The notes: a model not told the origin generated them from the sequence alone. A stretch of 56,882 bases of DNA from Chara braunii (GCA_003427395.1 BFEA01000724.1:35585-92466); one strand, 5' to 3'; positions 43,748 through 53,942 are shown, counted from the stretch's first letter. Translations and numbers: made by a program.

Positions 43748-44165
43748 TGTAATAACCCGGTCGAAATAAACTATTGTCATCGGCCAGGGGCCGCCCACAG
43801 GCCACAGCAAGGCCTTGCACCAGACAGTATCCAAACAAGGCCCCGAAACGAGGCTTCAAAGGCCCTACGCCTGACAGTTGACCCAAGGAAGTCAATAGTC
43901 GGCTGTAGCTCGGAAATTGAGGCTCACGAGTCAAAGTTTGCACGGACTCAGTCCAGGCCACGGACCAGACACACACATTTGGCTGTGCGCAGGTATCCAG
44001 GCAATTTCTGGTCCCAGTGGAAGTCTGCAACTGTACAAGATCCAGGCCATTGACTACGGGTCAATCTGAGCACTCGTATCCGAGAGACAAGAGGCTTGTC
44101 AATCTGTGTCAAGACTACATAATGACCCAGCTCCTGCTCATTGACATTCAGCAGCAACAAACACA
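43748..44165 (+). mobile_element. Possible LTR fragment of a second gypsy element
   Basis: It opens TGTAATAACCCGGTC, close to the Gypsy-2 LTR start TGTAATGACCCGCC, right where the Gypsy-2 3' LTR breaks off. No second copy of the following 400 bp is in the window, so LTR identity is unproven. No coding frame. Confidence 0.4.
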
Positions 44166-44640
44166 TGAGGCCCTTTTCTTTTCTTTTTTTTTTTTAACAC
44201 AAAAAACAGAACCTTATGGTTCTGGCTCCTTTTCCATTCTGGGGAGCATCAGTCCACCTCAGCTATGGTGGAGCTCTACCTGCCAGAGGGATGTACCTCC
44301 CCTCACCCCTGCCTAAGTTATCCTGGACTACTCTACTTTTTTATCGGATTTGGTTGCTGTGTTCCTTACTGTGAAACTGGAGACTTTTCCTCTAGTTTAC
44401 ACCTTTTTAGGTCTGTACCCCCTATGGACTGGAAGACAGCATTTTTTGAGACCGTGACAAGAAAAGGGGGGGGTTGGGTCTAAATGGAGGCTGGGGCTTG
44501 TGGGATTTGGGCTGGTATGGTTAGGGGCTTAGGTGTTGGTCTGGGGCGATGGGTCCGGAGCTCGGGACGCCTGGTGGCTGGGCGAGGGGAAGTTGTTTGC
44601 TGGGGTGTGTATTTATGAGTGTGTTGGTTCCTGTTTACCT
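44166..44640 (-). mobile_element. Retroelement 3' tail with terminal hairpin
   Basis: On the minus strand AGAACC-ATAA-GGTTCT (44208-44223) forms a perfect hairpin followed after about 12 nt by an A-rich tail (T-rich plus-strand bases 44178-44198). Upstream, bases 44254-44280 are the 27-bp segment shared with the Gypsy-2 LTRs. No coding relic was recognised. Confidence 0.45.
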
Positions 44641-44654
44641 GAGGATCTAGTTCC

Positions 44655-44830
44655 TTTTTTTTTTTTTTTTTTTTTTTTGTTTGGAAAACACGTGCTCCAT
44701 CTATTGGTGGGGAGCAGCACCTGCTGGAAACCGGGTCCAACGTCCCATAGATACAACCATACCCTCTCGAATTGGCACAAGCTGGGAGCCGGGCCCAGCG
44801 TCCCATGAGGACATTCTGAAAAACCATCAG
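44655..44830 (-). mobile_element. Orphan LINE-family 3' tail with two stem-loops
   Basis: On the minus strand there are two stem-loops: 44781-44799 (GCTGGG-CCCGGCT-CCCAGC) and 44723-44741 (GTTGGA-CCCGGTT-TCCAGC, one G-T pair). They are followed by CTCCCCACCAATAGATGGAGC and 24 A (T at 44655-44678). No coding sequence accompanies it, so it is either a very short 5'-truncated LINE or a SINE that borrowed the LINE tail. Confidence 0.8.
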
Positions 44831-45195
44831 AAAATTTCATGACAATGAAACTAAGGATATACTGAGCAAGTCCGATTGAAAGAATTTAGAGCTACTTCAG
44901 GGCTTGTTTGTAGGGAACATCAGAGATAAACAAGAAGCAGAAGAAGACTCGGGAATCCACCAACAGTCCTCCTCACCTTCCTCATGTGGGGGGGGGGGGT
45001 GTTTCTGAGGTTAAGGTGTTTGGGTGGAGGGAGGCTTTGGCGGGGTCGGGGTAGAAGGCAGTGTGAGAGATGGGCTATGTGAGGTGGATGTGGTGCTTGT
45101 TGGACGGATTGTAAGGGGTGGGTGGTGGAGTTATTGCATGAAGGGGGGGAGATTAGCCAGTTTTTTAGGGTTAGAGTGTTGTCGTTGATTGTGCC
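44831..45195. other. Unassigned, probably the far end of LINE D
   Basis: No frame recognised. A 10-G run lies at about 44990-44999. Being directly downstream (minus sense) of the LINE D coding relic, it may be its 3' UTR. Confidence 0.4.
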
Positions 45196-45252
45196 TAGTT
45201 GTCCTGATCCTCTTTTTTTTTTTTTTTTTTTTTTTTTAGTTGTCCTGATCCT
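45196..45252 (-). mobile_element. Poly(A)-only insertion flanked by a 16-bp duplication
   Basis: TAGTTGTCCTGATCCT is present at 45196-45211 and 45237-45252. Between the copies are only 25 bases, C then T24. It sits in the LINE D coding relic. This is the footprint expected of target-primed insertion that copied only a poly(A) tail. Confidence 0.88.
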
Positions 45253-46400
45253 AGTTTTAACAACGTTAAGTTTTTTATTATTTCAGCTTTCTTGGCCGGT
45301 GTATTGCATATTTGTTTTTGGGTTTTTTTCCAATGGACGTGTAATTCTGTTTCTATTATATATTTTATAGTGATGACAGGGTTCTCAGGGTTGGTGGGGT
45401 GATCCTCAAAGGTTTTGTCGCATCTACTTTTCCCCAGTCCCCAAAGGATTCCTTTCCTGATTAGGGAGAAGAAGAATGCTTCAAAGTTCAAAGCCTTTGA
45501 GAGGGGGGGGTTGTTCCACTTCAAGGAAAATAGTGTCGGGGCTTATTGTGATTGACGTACTAGAGAGGATGCTCCAAACGTACTCTATTTCACGCCGGAG
45601 TTTCCTGGCCTCCGGGCAATCTAAATAGCAGGGATTTAGTGTTTCTGGGGTCTGTAGATTGCATAGTTTGCACCAATAGTCTTGTTCTGATATGTTCTCT
45701 TTACTCCGTCTTTGTGCCACCCTGTGGTTCAGGGGGACTGCCCAGAAAGCTATCAACCATCTTAGGCTGGCTAGTTTCACTGGCCTAGTGCAGAAGATCG
45801 ATGGCCATGGTAGGGTTATTTGAGATTTGACTAGTGTGTTCTCTTCTTTTGTCCACCTTTTTTGTAGGGTGTTGGTTATCGAGTTGGGTTTTGAAAAGAG
45901 AAGGTAGCCTAGTTTTGGCTTGTGGTCGGTTAACTTGTGTATACTTGGTATGGAGGAGAAGCTGTTAGGAGTACTCCAGGACCATTCTGTTAAATCTGTT
46001 TCTAGTTGCTGTATACTTGACTGTGGCTTAAAGACCATGTTTCTGTCTCCTTCGACGACCCTTATTCTTCTCACAGAGCTTATTATGAATGATGCTTCTG
46101 CTCTGCTTTCTTTGTTGAGGTAGCTTGATGAGTTGCCTGGCTCGTCGAGGGTGAAGATATCACAGCATATCCATTTTTTGTTTTGGGATTCATAGGCTTT
46201 GAATTTCAGGACTTCCAATATCATCTCTGTTTCCGTTCTTACGGCCCAATCACCGTCTTGCCATTTCTGTTCCGAACTTAGTAGTCGCCTCCATTCTATT
46301 TGAATGCTCTAGATGATCTGATTTATGGATGATTGCAGGTGGTGGGTACCCTTCAGTATTGGCCTCAGTATTTTCTCTGATTTTCAAGTATTGGAGGCCT
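45253..46400 (-). pseudogene. LINE D: fragment of a divergent LINE ORF2, C-terminal
   Basis: The 247-codon frame 46224-45481 and its continuation in another frame (45524-45253) encode the end of a LINE ORF2: PVKLASLRWLIAFWAVPLNH, then a zinc-binding motif CKLCNLQTPETLNPC.. with YLDCPEA following, and IRKGILWGLGKSRCDKTF near the end. The pattern is that of zf-RVT tails, but the sequence clearly differs from LINEs A, B, C and E, so this is a second LINE family. RT is not present; the 5' break is near 46400. Confidence 0.75.
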
Positions 46401-46774
46401 CCTCCCAAAGGTGCTTAATTTGCCATATTCCTTTTTCTTTCCAATGACCCCACTTGGCCTCCGTTGTGGAGAGAGGGAACACAAGAGGCCCTTACTGCCC
46501 ACAGTGGCGTATTTTCAGGCCTCGTCCAATTTTCAAGGGGCCCAACTTCACTTTGGACGGGTCCCAGAGAGCACAGGCCCTTTCCAACCAAGGCCGAGGG
46601 CCTTTTGCCTTGCACGTGTTTGTTTGGTTACTCGGACTTTTGCGATTTCACGTACGAAATCATGGGAAGTCGTTTTGGTAGGTAGGGTATGATTTATTGT
46701 GGTTACTTCGTTGGATAGTTTTGGTGTCTTGCGGCAGTTGTATTTGAAGGGGGGGGTCGCTTTGTGGCTCTTGA
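46401..46774. other. Unassigned sequence
   Basis: Three overlapping short plus-strand frames around 46411-46692 have no motif. Nothing else is recognised. Confidence 0.45.
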
Positions 46775-46873
46775 TTTTTTTTTTTTTTTTTTTTTTTTGG
46801 GGGGGGGGAACAAGGCTCCAATCTATTCGTGGGGAGCAGCACGTGCTGGGAACCGGGCCCAGCGCTTCGCTGG
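46775..46873 (-). mobile_element. Orphan LINE-family 3' tail with one stem-loop
   Basis: Minus-strand stem-loop at 46845-46863 (GCTGGG-CCCGGTT-CCCAGC), then the CTCCCCAC.AATAGAT.GGAGC block, a run of ten C and 24 A (plus-strand G 46799-46808, T 46775-46798). As at 44.7 kb, there is no coding part. Confidence 0.8.
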
Positions 46874-46971
46874 ATAATTTCTGTGTTATTTTTGGTTAGT
46901 CACAAGGGTGTATCCGTCCGTCATAATTTTTGTGTTATTTTTGGTTAGTCACAAGGGTGTATCCGTCCGTC
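46874..46971. repeat. 49-bp tandem duplication
   Basis: Units 46874-46922 and 46923-46971 begin ATAATTT and end GTATCCGTCCGTC; they differ at one or two bases. It directly follows the orphan tail, whose insertion might have involved it. Confidence 0.93.
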
Positions 46972-46984
46972 TTGGTGTTCCGAG

Positions 46985-47201
46985 TTCGTGATAGCAATTT
47001 TTTTGTGGAATATTGGAATTATCCCATGTTAGCTTCCGATTAGATTCTTTCTTCTTGTTCATTATAGGGGTGTGGCTCGACCCGAGGGTCAAGGGTTGAG
47101 GCCGGACAACCCTATTGTTACGAGATCTATGTACAGCCTTGGCACTGGGCCTGATTTTAATGAAATTCCAAGGCAAAAAAAAAAAAAAGAAAAAAAAAAG
47201 T
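46985..47201 (+). mobile_element. 3' end of an unrelated plus-strand retroelement
   Basis: GGCACTGGGCCTGATTTTAA and TGAAATTCCAAGGC lead into an A-rich tail (47175-47200, one G interruption). This looks like the 3' UTR end of a plant-type LINE. No coding part remains and the left edge is arbitrary. Confidence 0.5.
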
Positions 47202-47285
47202 TGTCTGAATCGCAGGGGTGAAGTCCCACCGCCCAAGTTTAGTTTAGAAAACGCAACCGTGTGACACCATTTTGACTTTTTTTTT

Positions 47286-48239
47286 AATCCTGGTGGTGGT
47301 AAGAGAACCACCGGGATTGAGGTTTTGCCAAGCGGGCCGCTCCATCTATTGGTGGGGAGCAACACTTGCTGGAAACCGGGTCCAGCGTCCCAAAAATACA
47401 TCTTTGCCACACGGTACATCAATGATAGTGACGCCAAAGTGCTGGAAACCGGGTCCAGCGGCCCATATTCACTCTGTTCTTCCGTACCTAAACTGCAGCA
47501 GGGTCGGGTATTGGGGGGGGGGCACCGGGGGGCACCGGTGGAGTCTCCCTCCATCCCCTAGCCTCTGCCATCCACCCACTATCCTCATGGCGCTCATTGA
47601 AGCAACAGAAAACAGGCTGCAGTAAAATCAACTGGAATCAGCTAAATTCTTTTTGAGAATTACTGAAGAGTACTGAAAATTCCTGAGGGTTGTGTGGGGA
47701 GCCTCACCTGCTGGGAACCGGGCCCAGCGTCCCATGATTACATGTGTACAAAACAGTACCCCTTCCCTATACCTAATCCTGCAGCAGGGTCGGGTATTGA
47801 GGGGGGGGCACCGGGGGGCACCGGTGGAGTCTCCCTCCATCCCCTAGCCTCTGCCATCCACCCACTATCCTCATGGTGCCCATTGAAGCAACAGAAAACA
47901 GGCTGCAGTAAAATCAGCTGGAATCGGCTAAATTCTTTTTGAGAATTACTGAAGAGTGCTGAAAATTCCTGAGGACTGTGTGGGGAGCCTCACCTGCTGG
48001 GAACCGGGCCCAGCGTCCCATGATTACATGTGTACAAAACAGTACCCCTCCCCCTAGCTCCTGTGCTCCCCCTACTGTCCTCATGGCGTCCCATGTCCCA
48101 TATACCTAAAACAGAGTATCTGAGTGTCTGAGCGGGGTGAGGAATGTGGGAAGCGGGGATTGTGGGGCCTGCCAACCTTAAATACCCAGCAGTCCCGAGG
48201 ATCAAGCCAAACGCCTGCTTCGCCTGCTGGAGCCGGGCC
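47286..48239 (-). other. LINE E 3' UTR with five stem-loop copies and terminal hairpin
   Basis: Sense-strand stem-loops lie at 48014-47996 and 47728-47710 (GCTGGG/CCCAGC), and 47459-47441 and 47386-47368 (GCTGGA/TCCAGC); a degenerate fifth is at about 48226. The family block CTCCCCACCAATAGATGGAGC follows the last. The final hairpin has arms AATCC/GGATT and GGTGGT/ACCACC (47286-47318) directly against the A tail. Confidence 0.9.
47493..48048 (-). repeat. 286-bp tandem duplication in the LINE E 3' UTR
   Basis: CTGCAGCAGGGTCGGGTATT starts at 47493 and 47779. The two units are almost identical (a few substitutions, G-run length) and each carries one stem-loop. A third, partial and diverged unit continues to about 48090 (CCTCATGGCG again). 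Confidence 0.95.
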
Positions 48240-49697
48240 TCATGCAACTGGCAGTACTTCGGCCAGGGCCAGCGGGTGGGGTGGGAAGGGATCTGCGAAG
48301 TCCTGGGCAGGTCGTAGTGGGGTGTCGGGATCAATTGTGGTCCAATCGTGGAATATCAGTTGGTAGTCTCTTACTGTCCCTGTCCGAGGTTCTCCCTGCG
48401 CTTCCCTTTCAGGTTGGCGGCCGGTCCATGACACCTTGGCCACCCATCCCTCCCTCTCTCCGCCTAGCCAGTCCTTGCTAAATGTGGAGATGATCCTGTT
48501 CATGTCCTCCCAGGTATTCATCAGGTCGAGCTTATCTTTAACTGTCTTCCATTGGGCCGCTATCTCGTGTTGGACCAGTGTCCGAATTTGGTCTAGGGCC
48601 TCGCCGTCTTCCACCCTCGCCCCTTGTATCTCCAGACAGCATCTTCTCCACCATATAGTCCACAGGACACTCCGTCTGCCTAGGCTGAACATATTTTCTT
48701 CAAATGTCTTCCCCCTCGTTGGAGGGTGATACCCTAGGAGAAGGGCCCTCCAGTCCCATGGCCAGACTGCCCCAGGGACTATGTGACGCCAAATCCTGTC
48801 CCAACTTCTCCATAATAGCACTGATGCGGGGCACTGGAGGAATATATGTTCGATGGTCTCAACTCTCTTTCTCCCTGGGTAGCTCAGGAGGCATTTATGG
48901 CACCATGGTAGCGCCATCCCTTGTTGTTCCGTGCGGGTATGGTCTATCAGCCAATCGTTGGTTGGTAGGCACCTGTGCTCTATTTGCCACTGAAGGGCGG
49001 AGATTTTAGCGGGTCTTCTGTTGTAGTGTGCAAACCACTGGATGGGTCTTAGAATATTGAGGTGACGATACCATCTGTCTTCAATACGATTGCGTAATCT
49101 GCGCTTGGGTCTGAGCATTCGATAAGCAGATTTAGATTTTAAGTTGCATAGTGCCAACGCATTTGCCTCTCCCTTCTTGGTTGGGGTATTCAGGGTTCAT
49201 TGCCACTCGTTGGGGTCCAGAGGTAGGTCCTCAATTGGAGTCATTTGGCGATACGCCCTCTGGTGATCTCCCTCCGTAATGACCCTGATGCGATAGACTT
49301 CCCTTTGGTCCTTCCATATGAAGGGTTGCTGGTAACAATGCAGTCTGTCGTCCGTTAGAATGGAGAAGGTTTCGAGTAACACGTGTGTGTGGTCGACGAG
49401 GTGCACATATCCTACCTCCCGCTCATGGTCAGGCAATCCTACCCAGTCATCTTCCTTTACGCAGGGGCCTCTTTTTAGAGTGGCGTACCATGTGAGGGGG
49501 AAGCTGTCAATCAACTCATCTAGTGCCCTTGCAGTGAGGCGACAATATCGCAGAGTTGTTCGTAATCTCTCCATGCCTTTCCAGTTCCATGCCTCTGTGT
49601 CCCAGAGGTCCCCCACCCTTCGTATACCGTGTTTCACCCAGCCTTTCCATGGTGAGTCCGATGCGCATCGTACACACCCTTCAGAGTCCGATATCAA
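48240..49697 (-). pseudogene. LINE E ORF2 C-terminal region with zf-RVT domain
   Basis: Two frames: 49697-49197 (SPWKGWVKHGIRRVGDLWD, HQRAYRQMTPIEDLPLD) and 49157-48240 (KSAYRMLRPKRRLRNRIEDR, RPAKISALQWQIEHRCLPTN, the zinc motif CHKCLLSYPGRKR...IEHIFLQC, WPWDWRALLLGYH, and the conserved end FHDWTTIDPDTPLRPAQDF). A stop or frame change at about 49160-49200 separates them. The second frame alone is 305 codons and otherwise clean. Confidence 0.9.
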
Positions 49698-52071
49698 GCG
49701 GTTTCCAAATAGAGGCTAATAGAGGCTGCCTGAAGATTTCTTCCCACCTCTCTGGAACAGGCCGGTTGGGGGGGGGGGAGTTTCCTCCATGTTCGTATAA
49801 GACGCACCCAGTAGCTGTCGGTAGGGTCCCCATTGCTGTACTTCCTGGGTAACCTCCAGTACCTGTCTTCCAACCATACACAGGGGTCAATCTCAGGTGG
49901 AGATTCTGGGGCGAGGTGAGAGATCTGTGTCAGGGCAAGGGGGATCCATAGGGAGGACGGTGAAAAGATAATAAGCTGAAGCCAGCGAATCGAAAGGGTC
50001 CGGAATTGTGTGGCCGGGTCCACAATTCCTAGACCACCTTTGTTCTTGGGCTGGATCACCGAGTCCCACGCTACTTGGCTGATGTTGTGGGTGATGTTGC
50101 TATCACCTCTCCAGAGGAAGGTCGTCAGCTGTTGTTTTAATGCCTTGAGTCCTCCATTACTCATTGGCCACAGAATGGCCTTATACCACAGTGTGGTCAG
50201 GATCACATTATTGATGACAAGTGCCCGACCAAAAATGGATGTACTCTTATTGTTCCATTTTCCTAGTTTATTGTGTGCTGATCCAGTCAGCCACTCGTCG
50301 TTTGATGCTGGCCTTCCTTTAGCAGTGATTAGTGCCCCTAGAATTCTCAGGTGGTTCTCAGGGGGGAGCCATGTGATTCGCGGGTTTTCTGCAGGTCTGC
50401 CCCCCTGGTGATGCATCCACCATCCCATAGTCTTTTGTCCCCAATTTACAGTCATGTCCGACAGGCAGCAGAATCTGTTCATAAGGTGTTGGATTTCTTC
50501 CATGTTGGCCTCAGTTGCTTCTACCATTATGGTGAGGTCGTCGGCGAACAAGGAGCAAATAGGTACTGCCTCTTCCAGAATATTTGCTATCTTAATGCGT
50601 GTGAGGTCTTTGTTTTGTCGCAGGTTAGCTGATAGTGCTTCCATAATTACCAGGAAGAGATAGGGGGCAATGGGGTCGCTCTATCTCACTGAGCGTTGGA
50701 GTTCAAATGGGGGTGCCACTGACCCATTGACTTGAACACAGGTTGTGGCGTTCTTGTGGAGGATCTTGACCCACCGCCGGAAGGCGGGTCCGAAGTTCAT
50801 TTTTTCCAAGCACATGTCTAGAAATTCCCAGTCCACGTGGTCATATGCTTTTTCGAAGTCTATGAATATAATGGCCGCATTTGCTTGTTTGCGGCGCGCC
50901 AGTTGGACCACGTCATTGACCAGCAGAATGTTTTCTTGGATATTCTTGTCGGACATGAACCCCGTTTGGGCTGGGTGAATAACCTCCTCCAATACTGTCG
51001 CCATACGGTTGGCCAGTGCCTTGGAAAGCATTTTATATACCACTGTGAGTAGAGTGACAAGTCTGTAATTTCTGATGTTCATTTTATCACTTTTTTGTAT
51101 AGAAGGGATAACACTCCTTTCCCTACCGTATCCCCCATCTCTCCGGCCTCCTAGACTTTCTCGTAATACTCCCAGAGGTCGGTACTGAGATCCGTCCACA
51201 TAGTTTCCCAAAATTCTTTGGGGAAGTTGTCGATGCCCGGGGTCTTTTCTTCCTTCATTTGGAGGAGTGCTGTCCATATCTCTTCTTTGGACAACTCTGT
51301 CTCTAGTTTGTCTCGCTGTTGGGGAGAGATACGTCGGTCCATTGGGAGTAGGAAGTCCTGTATTTCCCGAACTCGTGCTTCCCCGCGCGGGGATAGGACT
51401 TGGGAAGTGTACAACTGTTTGAAGAACTTCCTGGTAATTAATGTGCAGTGGACCGTGTCAGTGGCAATGATGGTATTGTCATCAGGGTCGAAAAAAGCTT
51501 CGATGACTGTTCGCCGTGCTCGTGCGGTGGCCATGGAAAAAAAATGAGTGTCCATGGAGGCCTCATAGGTGAGTTTAGCCATTTTCCCTTTGATTCGGAT
51601 TCCTTGCCATCTATGTTGTGCATATTGTAGGAGTCGGTCCTTGGTATTTTGGATAGAGTCTGTGAGATGCAGTGATTCCTGTGGGGAGATGAGGTGTTGT
51701 GATTCTGCCTGTTTTTCCAGGGTTATGAGTTCATTGTGGGTGGTCATTTCGAGTTGTTGTCGCAAGGCCGCTTTACTTTTAGAGAAGTCCTTGCATTTCC
51801 TGGCCAGAAACACAAGGTCGTTGTTGAACCATTCGAGGTGGGACTCAAAGATATGCTGTTGCTGGCGCCATAATTCCCATTCGTGTCTGACCATTTGTGA
51901 GAATGACAGGTCCTTAAGCAAGGAAGTATTTAATTTGTAGAAACCTGGTCCCTGATTCGGCCTTTTTCTCATTGTTAGTACTATCCCGCAGGTTTTGTGG
52001 TCGAGGCCCGTGTGTGGGCTACGTGGGAGGATCATTGCCCATCGCAGGGCTCCTTCCAAGTCCTTGGACAA
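49694..52071 (-). pseudogene. LINE E ORF2 reverse transcriptase
   Basis: Frame 52071-51151 covers the linker after the endonuclease and the fingers start (KEEIWTALLQMKEEKTPGID, FPKEFWETMW). 51277-50681 holds NIRNYRLVTLLTVVYKMLSK, PAQTGFMSDKNIQENILL and IIFIDFEKAYDHVDWEFLD (motif A). Motif B is cut by TAG at 50683-50681: RSVR, stop, SDPIAPYLF where RQGDPIAPFLF is expected. 50644-49694 has FADDLTIMVEA (motif C, 50537-50548, intact) and the thumb. The catalytic Asp residues survive. Confidence 0.92.
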
Positions 52072-52084
52072 CAGGATCAGATCG

Positions 52085-52797
52085 ATTTAAGATTTGGATA
52101 GGTGGGCCGGGTTGCCGTCCCGAATGCACGTGAAGGCCCGTACCTGGGGGTGCAAGCGTCGGAATGTATCAAAGACTCAGAGGGTTCCACAGAGGTCTGC
52201 TAACATATACTCATCCTCCAGTGCTGCAAAGGAGGGTGATTCTTGGGAGTTTCATTTGTCCAAACCCTTGTCCGGGGTTGCATTGAAGTCCCCTGTTATT
52301 ATTAGCGAAATACCTTTCGGGACTTGTGTACCAATCGTCCCCAAGAACTCCCTCATTTCCTTAACGGACTTGGGTGAGTAGATACAGACGATACAGAGAA
52401 GCTCGAGTTCTAACATTCCCAGGACCGAGGCCCAACGCCCTTCCACCTCGTCCGCAACCCAGTGAACAGGTTGGAACCTTGAATCAGGGGGGATCCAAAT
52501 TGCCACCCCTGCGGATCCGGGTCTCGGCGCATGGGCTCTAATGGTCGTATGAGGCCATATTAGCTTATGGACCCTGTTATGGTCCGACATGTTTTGTAGA
52601 TGGGTTTCTTGTATGCAGATCACATCCAGCCAGCGTCTACCTCCTATTCCTCTCAATTGGTCCCAGATGGCCTGACATTTTTCTGGTCTACTCGACGCCA
52701 AGCCATTGACATTAATAGAACGCAGGTCTAGGTCAGCTGAGTCGACGCATTTTTTCCACGCCGCGTTCCTACAGTATAACATACTAAGGTCGTCCAT
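52085..52797 (-). pseudogene. LINE E ORF2 APE-type endonuclease
   Basis: Frame 52797-52252 starts near the ORF2 Met and shows DLRSINVNGLAS, WLDVICIQETHL, RAHAPRPGSAGVAIW and SLIITGDFNATPDK. A frameshift follows, then VFDTFRRLHPQ and FTCIRDGNPAHLSKS, a TAA where LINE B has Arg, and IDLILLSKDLEGA. The last catalytic motif, SPHTGLDHKTC with the His intact, opens the RT-linker frame. The enzyme nicks target DNA to start target-primed reverse transcription. Except for the frameshift and stop, all catalytic positions are present. Confidence 0.9.
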
Positions 52798-53942
52798 TGC
52801 TCAACGTCTGCCCCCATGTCTCATAATGGGTGGCAATACCTAATGTCCCATCTATCCAGGTGTAGAATTCATTTTCGCACTATCCGGCATAGGCATTTAC
52901 ATACATCATCCTCGGACCAGTACTCGTCCGCTTTTATTTTCGCGCATTGCAAGTCCATGAGGGCATTGTGGTTGTACCATCCCAGGTCGGCGGATTTGTT
53001 AGGTTCGAAGAGCAGGTAGAGGTCGTTCCTAGCCATCTGGTCATCACAACCGCCAGATCTCGTGCCGAATCTCATACCTGCTGTAGCCCTGGGGCGAAGT
53101 GCTTGGGGATGAAGGCGGACATTTGGTTGGTGAAGATCCTATCACTCTCCTTGTTTTACCTTCTTGGGGCGAAAATTCCCACTCTTGTAGTGTCACGCCC
53201 CTATATTCCCCTATCGGGGAAAGGCCCATCTCCCATTTCCCGTTTACCTTTCTAAGGGGGATTACAAGGACCCCATTCAGCTTAGAAAGTGGCATCTCAA
53301 AGAGGCCCCTTTCAATAAGCTGCCTTAATTTGAGTCGTCGTGAGGTCAGTCCTTCTTCGGGCGTTCCTGCGCCCTTTGCCCCCGGCTGGCTTTTCTCCTT
53401 CTGTGTGGGGGGGTGGAACCGGCCCCGGGCGACAGCCAAGATCCGTTGGAAAGCATCCGCCCATGTTAAATGGGGAGGGGAACCAGAAGTTAGCGCGGTC
53501 CTTAGGGAGGGGCTATTGTTCAAGAGTCCCACCACCTCCACATAGGTCTTATCCCAGTACTCCTCCCCCTCATGCGGACAGTCCGCTGGAGGTGCTTGAG
53601 TATCCAATCCGCCACAATTTGGATTTTCTGAACCAAACTCATTTCGTGCGGAGGGGCATCGGGGTCTGACGGATCTTTAGGGGGATCTTCCATTTCCACG
53701 TCCGGGGGTGGGGGGTGGGTTGTGTCTACCTCCATCTGCTGTGCTCCGAAGGCGTCTGAGCAGAAATCAGGAGCTAGTGGACGCACCTCCTCTTGCGTGG
53801 GTTGTTGTGGCTGTTGCGGTGTAGGGGGTTGTTGTTCCTGCTCGGGCCTATCGGGCAACGGGGCGTGCGGTTGTTGCGCCTGCCTTGCCGGTTGCGCTTG
53901 TTGTGGCTGTGGTTCCTCCTGTTGCGGGATTGGGGGCTGCAA
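52798..53942 (-). pseudogene. LINE E ORF1 C-terminal half
   Basis: Frame 53942-53520 encodes a Pro/Gln-rich linker (PQQEEPQPQQ, PTPQQPQQPTQEEVRP) and an acidic stretch ending PHEMSLVQKIQIVADWILKH. Frame 53607-53044 continues with DKTYVEVVGLL, WADAFQRILAVARGRFHPP and the conserved LNGVLVIPLRKVNGKWEMGL, GEYRGVTLQEW. A last piece (53075-52869) has LYLLFEPNKSADLGW. LINE B keeps the same order. Function beyond RNA binding or assembly is unknown to me. Frame changes separate the pieces. Confidence 0.78.
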
